From: JACPKO01 sp964406775 | Lineage (GTDB): Bacteria; Patescibacteriota; Microgenomatia; Daviesbacterales; UBA10151 | Assembly (NCBI GenBank): GCA_964406775.1 | Contig: CAYOSW010000045.1 | Location: 1-9,474, forward strand | Direction of reading: 5' to 3' | DNA: 9,474 nt | Shown here: positions 1-6,680 of the stretch, in pieces | How positions within the stretch are numbered: the stretch's first letter is position 1 | Layout: each line of letters begins with the position of its first letter | Made by a program: the position numbers and the translations under genes | Notes under the pieces: generated by a model | Told to the model about the DNA's origin: nothing | The model's database searches: none | What the model saw: only the letters and a program-made list of their open reading frames with translations

Positions 1-2
1 AT

Positions 3-1460
3 TTTACAGACGGTGCCGGTGGATGGATGGTTGTTACAGTTAATGGTCAAAGAGGTGATGGTACTACTGATGTCCAAATTACATATAAAACAGCGGATAT
101 GCCTGAACCAGCAACAAGGACAATCCCTAATATGAGTACAGCAGACCAAGAATCATTGGGAGTGACTCCCGGTGCATTTACAACAGATCCTAGAGGAAAT
201 CCCGGGACTCCTATAGATCCCAGGAATGTCGGTGGATTGTTAGATTATGGAAGAAGAAATAATGTAGATCTTCCGAGTAGTTTACCAAGTGCTTTAAATC
301 CTGTAGGAACTACTCCCACAACACCAACAACTCCTACCACCCCCACTACACCAACTACTCCCACAACACCAACAACTCCTACCACCCCCACTACACCAAC
401 TACTCCCACAACACCTTCGAGTGGCGGTCTTCCTCCCCCACCTCCCGGCTCTGGATTACCAGCAGAAGTCGGCTCCCGACACGCTGTACAGGGTGAATAT
501 CACGGACTTCAAACAACAACTGTTCGCAATGAATATGATGGAGCTTGGACTACTAGCAGTGCTGGCCATTTTTCCCAGGTTCATAATCCAACTTCTGTAG
601 ATTTAGCTCCTAATGGAACCGTACCTGGACTCGAACCCGGAACTAGCAGTTGGAGTATTCTGGATGGACCTTTTGCAGGTACGAGTGTTAACACCGGACC
701 GGATGGCGGGATTACAAGCATTACAGACCAACACGGACAAACATTTACTCCCGACGGCCACGGCGGAGCCTCGGTTTCGGTTAGAAATTCGGATGGTAGT
801 ATATCATCAAGAGGGGCAACTGATCAAGAATTGAGCTGGTTAAGTGCTATGGAAGGTCAGCACCAACAGAATAACGCTGGCGTTCCTGATGTTTTTGGGG
901 AACATTCATGCTTTCTCGCAGGTACTCTTATTTCAACTCCTGAGGGGCCTGTGTCCATCGAGAAACTAAAACCCGGAATGAGGGTCTATAGCTTTAATGA
1001 AAGAACCCATCGGCGGGAGATATCGGATTTTAAGGAACTGGATATCAATCTCGTAAAAGAATACCTGATTATTAACAATAAAATTCACACTACCACCTAT
1101 CACCCGTTTTATAAACTCGCTAATGGAGTTCTTGTAACCATAAACGCGGATAAACTTAAGTTAGGCGATATTCTGTTGTCCGAAAATGGTGAACAAATAC
1201 TCATAAAGCAAATTGACAGAATACAAAAAAAGACCACTGTTTATAATCTGACTAGCGTCAGTCCAAACAATAATTTCTTTGCCGAAGGAATATTAGTACA
1301 TAATTACGAAGGACAGCCACCCGGAGGACCGGAAGAAGCCCCGGAAGGAGGAGGTGGGGGTGGTGAACAGCCCGGTTTTGACGGTTCGCAAAGTGTAGAC
1401 CAGGATCAAGGTGATCATAGTGCTCAAAGCAATACTCCTCAAGGGGGCGGTGATAATTAA
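3..1460 (+). CDS. Secreted-type protein with Pro-Thr linker and C-terminal Hint (intein-like) domain, 5' partial
   Basis: The reading frame is open to the left edge, so the ATG at 27 is probably internal and the N-terminus lies outside the window. Residues are counted from that ATG. Residues 1-95 are a Gly/Asp/Pro-rich region of no recognised family. Residues 96-130 are a pure Thr/Pro linker, followed by a poly-Pro stretch. Residues 150-290 are polar and Gly/Ser-rich, beta-like and unrecognised. Residues 295-426 form a Hint domain: Cys295 in CFLAGTLISTPEGP, a T-x-x-H block ending at His359, and a C-terminal block ending in VHN at Asn426. The next residue is Tyr427, not Cys, Ser or Thr, so classical splicing is unlikely; N- or C-terminal cleavage is more plausible. 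A 51-residue Gly/Gln/Glu-rich tail follows. Export is inferred from the composition and the neighbours, since no signal peptide is visible. The stop overlaps the next start by one base. The Hint call is strong; the function of the rest is unknown. Confidence 0.85.
   Translation, partial: FTDGAGGWMVVTVNGQRGDGTTDVQITYKTADMPEPATRTIPNMSTADQESLGVTPGAFTTDPRGNPGTPIDPRNVGGLLDYGRRNNVDLPSSLPSALNPVGTTPTTPTTPTTPTTPTTPTTPTTPTTPTTPTTPTTPSSGGLPPPPPGSGLPAEVGSRHAVQGEYHGLQTTTVRNEYDGAWTTSSAGHFSQVHNPTSVDLAPNGTVPGLEPGTSSWSILDGPFAGTSVNTGPDGGITSITDQHGQTFTPDGHGGASVSVRNSDGSISSRGATDQELSWLSAMEGQHQQNNAGVPDVFGEHSCFLAGTLISTPEGPVSIEKLKPGMRVYSFNERTHRREISDFKELDINLVKEYLIINNKIHTTTYHPFYKLANGVLVTINADKLKLGDILLSENGEQILIKQIDRIQKKTTVYNLTSVSPNNNFFAEGILVHNYEGQPPGGPEEAPEGGGGGGEQPGFDGSQSVDQDQGDHSAQSNTPQGGGDN
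312..415 (+). repeat. 45-bp tandem repeat encoding a Thr-Pro linker
   Basis: Two identical 45-base units (312-356 and 357-401) are followed by a 14-base partial third copy (402-415). Each unit encodes five Thr/Pro triplets (TPT register). Because 45 is a multiple of 3, copy-number change would lengthen or shorten the linker without breaking the frame. Identity across the third-codon positions suggests recent duplication of the whole unit, not just selection for Thr/Pro. Such Pro-Thr linkers are typical of modular extracellular proteins, including cellulosomal scaffoldins. Confidence 0.9.
909..1304 (+). other. Hint domain 1 (132 aa, intein-like, no endonuclease)
   Basis: The module runs from Cys295 to Asn426 of its host. 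The motifs are in the expected order: first-residue Cys with GTLISTPEGP, LKPGMRVYS, a T-x-x-H-P block (T356, H359), KLKLGD, TTVYNL, and the end block NNNFFAEGILVHN. The penultimate His and terminal Asn needed for Asn cyclisation are present. The +1 residue is Tyr, as in bacterial intein-like domains that cleave more often than they splice. At 132 residues it has mini-intein size with no room for a homing endonuclease. By hand count it shares 78 of 132 positions, without gaps, with Hint domain 2 at 3260-3655. Confidence 0.88.
1446..1454 (+). promoter_or_regulatory. Shine-Dalgarno-like site at the overlapping start at 1460
   Basis: GGCGGTGAT matches the anti-Shine-Dalgarno complement GGAGGTGAT at 8 of 9 positions. 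Its GGCGG core ends nine bases before the ATG at 1460. It lies inside the end of the upstream gene, whose TAA (1458-1460) shares its last A with the ATG. This supports both the chosen start and translational coupling. Confidence 0.5.
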
Positions 1461-3799
1461 TGAGAACAAAAGCCCTGTTCCTGTTAATTTGTTTTTGGAT
1501 CTTACAGATTAAAATTCCTTCGGCGGTATCAGCCCAAGAAATTCCCGTTTCCGTCCAGAAGAAGGTTATTGCCTCTACTAAAGTAGATGTTGCCGGTGAT
1601 TTTATTTTTCCCGATAAGGAATGTTCGGACAAATCCAGGGGTGACGCAAATTGCGATAATCAGGTGAATCTTTTTGATCTTTCGATTTGGCAGATCGAAA
1701 CGAATTCAGGTTCAGGGGGTATGGCTGATTTTAATAATGACGGGGTCGTTAATCTGCTTGATTTTGCGGTTTGGAAACAAACTTATTACGGGTCTTCAAA
1801 ACCCGCATCCGGACCGGTTGCCCTGTTAAATACTTTCGGGAAAATTCTCGGTCTTTCGGTTAATGCCCAGTCTACTACCACCCAAAATACCATTACCAAT
1901 TCCCAGGCCGTAACTTCTTTAAACAACAGCTCGATCGTTTTTAACACCAGCTCTGACGGAACAAGTTCGCAGGTTCAATTTGATGCAAACTCCAATCCGG
2001 TATCTGCAGTCCAGCTTGATTTATCCGGAAATCCTCAGACTCAGGCAACTTTTTTAAGAACAGGAGACGAGGTTGTAACCAGTTTTCAGGATGGAATAAC
2101 AATCCAGACTTTAAGAAAACTTGAGGGTCCTGTCTTTCAATTTTTCAGCTCAAACGGACAAACATTGGCCGTTAAATCCTGGCCATCTCTAGGATCTCTT
2201 GCTAATAATGACCCTCCCCTGGCGGTTACTTTACCGACAAAAGAAGGAAAATATTTAACACTGACTATCAACCCTAACGGTACGAGTATTTTTACTCAAA
2301 CTGACAGCCAGGGAAATATCATAACCCAAAGTCAATCCAGACCCAGCGGTGTTTATATCAGCCAGGATTTGAGACAAAATATACAAACCGAATCCAACAC
2401 CAAAATCGGACTCTCGACTATCCAGATGCCGAACAGTTTAGGAGGCAGTACAACCTATCATTTATATAAAGCAGGGCTTTTCGCGGTAGTTCAAACGGAC
2501 AAAGACAATAATTACTACATCGCAAAACCCTTAGATATAAGCGGAGACAGCTGGAACTTAACTTCAAATGTCGGCGGACAGGAGTCGGAAAAAACCGTCT
2601 CCGATCCTATATCCGAGGTCGGAAGCAATACTCCAAACCCCAAAGAGATCGTTGCCGGTTTAAATTACTACAAGTCCCTTCCCCAAACTTCTAACACCCT
2701 CACCTTCCAGGACGGATTCGGAACCAGTTCAAAGATACCTCTCTCTCAGCTGACCCAGGGTGACGATATTCTGAATATAGAATCTGCAGCACCGCCTAAT
2801 TTACAGGCAAATAACAACTGGTTTACCGCAATCAAAGAAGCTTACGCCAGAACCGATTTTGACACTCAGTATGTTCCCCCGGCAACTAACGATGATAATA
2901 GAGGAAACAGCCGAGGGAGAACCGGCGGTGATGATGATAACCGCAGTAATTCAGCGGGTAGTGCAGCGGCTGCCGCAGCACCGGGTACTGACTCTCAAGC
3001 TCAAATTGGCACCGGAGGAAACAACGGGACAGTTACTGTAAACGGAACTACTCAAACCGCTCAGGTAACCAACTCTGCGGGCGCAACTGTTGCAACAGGA
3101 ACTACGACAACGGGCGGGAATAACACAATGGGATCCGGAACCGGCTCAAACAGCAATGTTAATTTCGATGTGATCTCCAGGGTTATTCCGATCGGCAGCG
3201 GCGGAACTCCGACTCTGGGAACACCTGTAGCCACACCTCCGCAGGAAATGAAGGGAACCTGTTTTACTGAGGGCACTTTAATCTCAACTCCTGAAGGACC
3301 TAAGGCTATAGAAACATTGAGGCCCGGGGATAGAGTTTACAGTTATAACACGAAAAATAATCTGAAAGAAATTTCAAAATTAGGAGAACTTGATGTCAAT
3401 CCCGCAACTGAATACTTGGTAATCAACAATAAACTCAATATTACAAAGTATCATCCGACATTTGTTAAAACTGAAGCAGGTCTGAAAAACTTGCGGGCAG
3501 ATGAACTGAAATTAGGAGATGAATTAATCTCAGATAACGGCAAAACAGTCTTAATAACATCTATTGCTAGTGTAAAAGCTAAGACAACTGTTTATAATTT
3601 ATTAAGAGTGTCACCGAATAATAATTTTTTTGCCGAAGGCATATTAGTTCATAACAGTAATTACGATAACATCCCCACCGAAGCTGTCGATCCGGGTCAC
3701 GAGGAACAGCCAAGTTATAGCGCTACACTGGAACCCTCGCAATCCGAACAAGGTCCAACCGAGGCTTACGGCCAGGGAGGCTACAGTACAATGGAATAA
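1460..3799 (+). CDS. Secreted N-terminal dockerin protein with C-terminal Hint (intein-like) domain
   Basis: A 779-residue exported protein. Residues 1-25 are a signal peptide (hydrophobic core LFLLICFWIL, cleavage likely after AVSA). Residues 61-110 are a type-I-like dockerin with two complete calcium loops: D62-x-N64-x-D66 to N70 and D73, and D90-x-N92-x-D94 to N98 and D101. Residues about 130-470 are beta-rich (alternating Thr/Ser/Gln and hydrophobics) and not recognised. Residues about 485-600 are a low-complexity Gly/Ser/Thr/Asn linker with a poly-Ala run. Residues 601-732 are a Hint domain, Cys601 to VHN at Asn732, with T662-x-x-H665. Ser733 follows, so protein splicing is chemically possible and would join the N-terminal 600 residues to the 47-residue Gln/Glu/Ser tail. 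The TAATG overlap with the previous gene, plus a Shine-Dalgarno-like site, fixes the start. Its dockerin could bind a cohesin encoded just downstream; this is inference. No catalytic domain was recognised. Confidence 0.88.
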   Translation: MRTKALFLLICFWILQIKIPSAVSAQEIPVSVQKKVIASTKVDVAGDFIFPDKECSDKSRGDANCDNQVNLFDLSIWQIETNSGSGGMADFNNDGVVNLLDFAVWKQTYYGSSKPASGPVALLNTFGKILGLSVNAQSTTTQNTITNSQAVTSLNNSSIVFNTSSDGTSSQVQFDANSNPVSAVQLDLSGNPQTQATFLRTGDEVVTSFQDGITIQTLRKLEGPVFQFFSSNGQTLAVKSWPSLGSLANNDPPLAVTLPTKEGKYLTLTINPNGTSIFTQTDSQGNIITQSQSRPSGVYISQDLRQNIQTESNTKIGLSTIQMPNSLGGSTTYHLYKAGLFAVVQTDKDNNYYIAKPLDISGDSWNLTSNVGGQESEKTVSDPISEVGSNTPNPKEIVAGLNYYKSLPQTSNTLTFQDGFGTSSKIPLSQLTQGDDILNIESAAPPNLQANNNWFTAIKEAYARTDFDTQYVPPATNDDNRGNSRGRTGGDDDNRSNSAGSAAAAAAPGTDSQAQIGTGGNNGTVTVNGTTQTAQVTNSAGATVATGTTTTGGNNTMGSGTGSNSNVNFDVISRVIPIGSGGTPTLGTPVATPPQEMKGTCFTEGTLISTPEGPKAIETLRPGDRVYSYNTKNNLKEISKLGELDVNPATEYLVINNKLNITKYHPTFVKTEAGLKNLRADELKLGDELISDNGKTVLITSIASVKAKTTVYNLLRVSPNNNFFAEGILVHNSNYDNIPTEAVDPGHEEQPSYSATLEPSQSEQGPTEAYGQGGYSTME
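1640..1789 (+). other. Dockerin domain (two calcium-binding loops)
   Basis: Residues 61-110 of the host carry two tandem F-hand loops, GDANCDNQVNLFDL and ADFNNDGVVNLLDF, each with the D-x-N-x-D-x-x-V-N-x-x-D calcium pattern intact and followed by an amphipathic helix ending in W-x-x-(E/T). The internal twofold repeat is typical of dockerins that bind cohesins. It sits 35 residues after the predicted signal cleavage site, whereas most dockerins are C-terminal. Confidence 0.85.
3260..3655 (+). other. Hint domain 2 (132 aa, intein-like, Ser at +1)
   Basis: The module spans Cys601 to Asn732 and has exactly the same length as Hint domain 1. Shared blocks include GTLISTPEGP, ADxLKLGD, KTTVYNL and SPNNNFFAEGILVHN. 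The residue after the terminal Asn is Ser, a nucleophile able to support trans-esterification, so all chemical groups for canonical splicing appear present. Nucleotide similarity to domain 1 is also clear in the end block (3620-3655 versus 1269-1304), indicating duplication within this lineage. Confidence 0.88.
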
Positions 3800-3802
3800 G
3801 CT

Positions 3803-4915
3803 ATGAAAAAATATTTTTATCTTACTGCCCTAATAGTATTTTTACTGAGTATAGCAACACAGCTCCCCGTTTCCGCCCAACAAACCGGACTCGTTTCCTT
3901 CAGCCCCAGCCAGGCAGATTTAAAAATTGGCGATGAAAAAATAATCGCTTTAAATTTAAATTCCTCCTCAAAAATTTCCGGTTTTGATTTAAAATTTAAT
4001 ACCTCAGGACCATTAATAATTACTGACTTTGAGAACAGCCTCACTTTCGGCTCAGACTTCGATCCTTTCAGCGCCCGTCAAGTTACCGAAAAAATAGAAG
4101 GAAGCTCTTCAAGAATTGCTTATGTTTTTACAGCTCCGGAGGAAACCCTGCCTCAGAGCGTTACTATATATGTAAGAGTAAAAGGCAGTTCAGGCGGACA
4201 GGGAAAAATTACCCTCGAGTATAACAATTCGCAGATTGTTGACGGTGCAGGAAAAGCTCTGCAGGTTACTCCGCTCACCGCAACTTATAATGTAAATTCC
4301 AACCAATCATCCTCCGGCTTTATTGATCCTTCCCAGGTTCCGCCCACAAAATATCCTGAAAGCGCCGCTGTTGTGAACATTAAGACTAAACTTTACGGCG
4401 CCGGCAACACTCCCGGTACAAAGGTTAAAGCAACCGCCGTTGCAGTCGGCCGTACCGGTGAAGGCATCTATGAGACTCAGCTTCAGGAATTTTACCTGAG
4501 CGGAAACGGCGACGGAACGTTCTCCGGTAAATTTGCGTTTCCCGACTTTAAGGACGGCAATAAGTTTTCGTTGATGATTAAGGCCGACAAATATTTACTG
4601 AAGAGAATCTGCAATCCCGATGCTTCGGAAGAAAAACCCGGCGGATATAAATGTACAACTCCGGGTCTGACAATTAAATCCGGAGAAGAAACTTCATTTG
4701 ATTTTTCTAAAATTTCACTTTTAGCCGGTGATCTCGGAATAGCTGACGGTTATCTTAACGGATACGACCTCGGGATTGTCCGTAATAACTTAGGTAAAAA
4801 TGACTATAGAAATAATGCGTTAGCCGACTTAAATTACGATAATGTCGTTGACGGCAAAGACTTCGAAATTATCCAAACCATTGCCGGAAGCACCGACAGA
4901 AAGGCGGACCAATAA
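3803..4915 (+). CDS. Secreted cohesin-dockerin bivalent adaptor (scaffoldin-like)
   Basis: A 370-residue exported protein. Residues 1-25 are a signal peptide (MKKYFYLTALIVFLLS, cleavage after PVSA). Residues about 30-165 resemble a cohesin: an all-beta domain opening with VSFSPSQADLKIGDE and including ISGFDLKFN, the pattern of the first cohesin strands. A Ser/Pro linker (about 166-186) leads to a second beta domain (about 187-305) of uncertain type, Ig-like or carbohydrate-binding-like, with a Cys pair at 270 and 284. Residues 308-362 are a dockerin. Its second loop is canonical (D342-x-N344-x-D346 to D350 and D353). The first loop, D310 to D322, has one extra residue. There is no membrane segment after the signal peptide, so it should be released or held by protein contacts. 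It starts three bases after the previous stop and overlaps the next gene by one base. Having both partner types on one chain suggests a linker role, which is inferred. Confidence 0.8.
   Translation: MKKYFYLTALIVFLLSIATQLPVSAQQTGLVSFSPSQADLKIGDEKIIALNLNSSSKISGFDLKFNTSGPLIITDFENSLTFGSDFDPFSARQVTEKIEGSSSRIAYVFTAPEETLPQSVTIYVRVKGSSGGQGKITLEYNNSQIVDGAGKALQVTPLTATYNVNSNQSSSGFIDPSQVPPTKYPESAAVVNIKTKLYGAGNTPGTKVKATAVAVGRTGEGIYETQLQEFYLSGNGDGTFSGKFAFPDFKDGNKFSLMIKADKYLLKRICNPDASEEKPGGYKCTTPGLTIKSGEETSFDFSKISLLAGDLGIADGYLNGYDLGIVRNNLGKNDYRNNALADLNYDNVVDGKDFEIIQTIAGSTDRKADQ
3890..4297 (+). other. Cohesin-like domain 1
   Basis: Residues about 30-165 of the host follow the cohesin pattern: VSFSP, an IGDEKIIALNLNS strand, ISGFDLKFN, FENSL, IAYVFTAP, VTIYVRVKG, GKITLEYNNSQIVDGAG and LTATYNV. 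Alternating hydrophobics suggest a nine-strand jelly-roll. Cohesins of this type bind dockerins. The assignment rests on pattern alone, so the domain edges are approximate. Confidence 0.7.
4724..4888 (+). other. C-terminal dockerin with an atypical first loop
   Basis: Residues 308-362 of the host contain GDLGIADGYLNGYDLG and ADLNYDNVVDGKDF. The second loop keeps D-x-N-x-D-x-x-V-D-x-x-D. The first reads D-L-G-I-A-D-G-Y-L-N-G-Y-D, one residue longer than the twelve-residue standard and with Gly at the usual Asn position. Helices such as LGIVRNNLG and FEIIQTIAG follow the loops, as expected. Confidence 0.75.
4901..4907 (+). promoter_or_regulatory. Shine-Dalgarno-like site at the overlapping start at 4915
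   Basis: AAGGCGG differs from AAGGAGG at one base and lies seven bases before the ATG at 4915. It is within the end of the upstream gene, whose TAA (4913-4915) shares its last base with that ATG. It supports the start and suggests coupled translation. Confidence 0.5.
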
Positions 4916-5562
4916 TGGAACCTCTTCCTCCTGCAACCAATCCCCTTCCTTTACCGGACACATCAGGCCCCATAAATTGGATTAAGAACCATAAGAAATT
5001 GTTAATTGTTTCCGGTGCAGTTGTATTCCTTTTCATTTTCCTGATCTTTACCGTTTTTCAGATTTTCAAAGACCGGATATTTAAAAAAACGTCGCAGCAA
5101 ACTCAAGTTACCGCCACTCCTAAACCGGCATCAAGCCTGAATTTAATGATAATTAAAAGCTCGAAAACTACCTACTCCTTATCGGAAAAAGTCTCAATCA
5201 AAGCTATTGCTGACTCAAAAGGCGAACCCGTCAGCGCTTTTGATGTCACGATCGATTTCGATCCCGAATTCCTAAGCTTAACTAATAAAAAAAGCCCGAC
5301 GCTTCCCGATTTCATATATTACGGAAGCAATACCGGAAAAATCTTAAGAGTTTCCGCAGTTCAAAAACCTGAATCAACCAAACCGCAGGTTTTTGACAAC
5401 ACAACTCTTTTTGAATTTGAATTCACTCCGAAAAAAGAGGGCAAAACCGCATTCAGGACAATTTTTATACCTAATGCAACTAACGATTCTAATTTAATCG
5501 GCACCCAAAGCACCGATATCCTGGACAATGCGATAGGTGCCGAGATAGAAATTACCAAATAA
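4915..5562 (+). CDS. Membrane-anchored cohesin-domain protein
   Basis: A 215-residue protein. Residues 1-23 are a Pro-rich, probably cytoplasmic tail. Residues about 29-51 are a single strongly hydrophobic segment (LLIVSGAVVFLFIFLIFTVF), preceded by KNHKK and followed by FKDRIFKK. There is no signal-peptidase site, so it should act as a signal anchor with the C-terminus outside. Residues 56-74 are a Lys/Gln/Thr/Pro linker. Residues about 75-214 are a cohesin-like beta domain: LNLMIIKSSKTTYSLSEKV, a VSAFDVTIDFDPEFLSL strand pair close to the typical cohesin F-x-L-x-Y-D-P-x-x-L motif, and TLFEFEFTPKKEGKT. It is the only gene in the cluster with a retained membrane anchor, so it could tether the dockerin proteins encoded upstream to the cell surface. 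This role is inferred; the domain call is by pattern. The TAATG overlap supports the start. Confidence 0.8.
   Translation: MEPLPPATNPLPLPDTSGPINWIKNHKKLLIVSGAVVFLFIFLIFTVFQIFKDRIFKKTSQQTQVTATPKPASSLNLMIIKSSKTTYSLSEKVSIKAIADSKGEPVSAFDVTIDFDPEFLSLTNKKSPTLPDFIYYGSNTGKILRVSAVQKPESTKPQVFDNTTLFEFEFTPKKEGKTAFRTIFIPNATNDSNLIGTQSTDILDNAIGAEIEITK
5137..5556 (+). other. Cohesin-like domain 2 (membrane-anchored)
   Basis: Residues about 75-214 of the host carry the cohesin-like strand order, with AFDVTIDFDPEFLSL as the clearest signature and a later TLFEFEF-(8)-AFRTIFIPNAT strand pair. It shares little exact sequence with cohesin-like domain 1, so the two may prefer different dockerins. Confidence 0.7.
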
Positions 5563-5579
5563 CCGATCCCAATTTAAAA

Positions 5580-6680
5580 ATGAAAACTGTCCTATTTGCT
5601 TTGATTCTTCTTCTGATCCAAACCTTACCCGGAACCGTTTATGCCCAAACCGACGACTCCCGCAGATACCAGGATACTCTTCAGCTTGAGGAATTGGCCT
5701 GTAAAGTCAGCAGTCCTCAGACAATGAAGGACTGTATTGAGGAGGTCAGACGTATCGGCACACCGATTGTTAAATTGATCGCTCCCCTCGTTTGCGAGAG
5801 CCGTCAGGATTGTATGTTTGATTTAACCAATATTAACGCCAATGTTATTTTTACCTCCCCCAAACCGGAATTTAAAATAATCCGCAAAAATGATTTCGGC
5901 TACCCGCTGTTTACTTTAAACAACACTTCCGGGATTAATTTTTACGCTCTTTCTTTCGAAGACAAAGACGATAATCCCTGTGCGATCGGGACGGTCTGTC
6001 CTCCGCTTATCACCATCGATAATTCGCATAGTCTGGTTTTTCAGAGAAATACCTTCGATAAGATACACGGACTGGCTATTTCCATTAATAATACGCGTCT
6101 TTTGACTATTTCCGATTCGGAATTTTCCGACGGATTCAAAGGAGCAATACAGTCAACGTCAAGCGTGCCTCTTGAGGGGGTTTTGATAAATCAAAATACC
6201 TTTGAAGGAAACGCAGGAACAGCTCTGAGCTTCCAGGGCAACAGCTTAACACCTAATTCAACCCAAGTAAGCAACAATAAATTCATAAATAACCATTCCA
6301 AAGGCGCCTATGAGAATTGTACCTACCCCTGCACAGGCAGTCAGGTAAAAATTAACGGTCCGACAGCTAATTTAAGTTTTAAGCAGAATAAAGTTCAGGG
6401 CGGAGTTAATACTGTATTTGATTCCCTTGGTCTTTATGCGTCCGGCATTCAGATCGGAAACACTAATGTTAAGAGCGTCTATTTATTCTGCAATGAGATC
6501 ACCGGAAACCGCGGTTCGGGAGTAGTCCAGACTCCCCCTTTCTCCAACCTCTCCGGTATCGTTATCTCAGAAAACAAGATTTGGGGTAACGGACTTAATC
6601 TGAATATTCCCGTGGCCCAAATTGACAAAAACAATTGTTTTGCGCAGGATTGCACCCAAGCTTGCTTCTCAGCTCTGTAG
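5580..6680 (+). CDS. Secreted right-handed beta-helix protein, Cys-rich
   Basis: A 366-residue exported protein. Residues 1-22 are a signal peptide (VLFALILLLIQTL, cleavage after VYA). Residues about 85-345 carry repeated parallel beta-helix rungs of the form h-x-I-x-x-N-x-F-x-x-N-x-x-x-A-I, for example LVFQRNTFDKIHGLAISI, VLINQNTFEGNAGTALSF and IVISENKIWGNGLNL, as in pectate-lyase-like folds and surface adhesins. Cys41, 52, 72 and 78 form an N-terminal cap pattern shared with the protein starting at 8242 (there 48, 59, 80 and 86). Later cysteines at 134, 140, 247, 251, 304, 353, 358 and 362 suggest disulfides. No catalytic residues can be assigned; it could be an adhesin, a sugar-binding protein or a degraded polysaccharide-lyase relative. 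It begins 17 bases after the previous gene and has no clear Shine-Dalgarno site. It has neither a dockerin nor a cohesin, so its place in the assembly is open. Confidence 0.82.
   Translation: MKTVLFALILLLIQTLPGTVYAQTDDSRRYQDTLQLEELACKVSSPQTMKDCIEEVRRIGTPIVKLIAPLVCESRQDCMFDLTNINANVIFTSPKPEFKIIRKNDFGYPLFTLNNTSGINFYALSFEDKDDNPCAIGTVCPPLITIDNSHSLVFQRNTFDKIHGLAISINNTRLLTISDSEFSDGFKGAIQSTSSVPLEGVLINQNTFEGNAGTALSFQGNSLTPNSTQVSNNKFINNHSKGAYENCTYPCTGSQVKINGPTANLSFKQNKVQGGVNTVFDSLGLYASGIQIGNTNVKSVYLFCNEITGNRGSGVVQTPPFSNLSGIVISENKIWGNGLNLNIPVAQIDKNNCFAQDCTQACFSAL

Noticed and set aside
312..415. Direct repeats resembling a small CRISPR array
   Set aside because: The units are contiguous with no spacers and encode a continuous Thr-Pro linker in frame.
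1258..1632. Minus-strand open frame across the junction of the first two genes
   Set aside because: It overlaps the well-supported Hint end block and the next signal peptide, and its translation shows no recognisable motif.
909..3655. True inteins inserted in essential enzymes
   Set aside because: The flanking regions are low-complexity secreted-protein sequence, not a conserved enzyme active site, and only short tails follow. Intein-like Hint modules fit better.
5580..6680. Active pectate lyase
   Set aside because: The beta-helix rungs support the fold only; no set of catalytic or calcium-binding residues typical of pectate lyases could be assigned.
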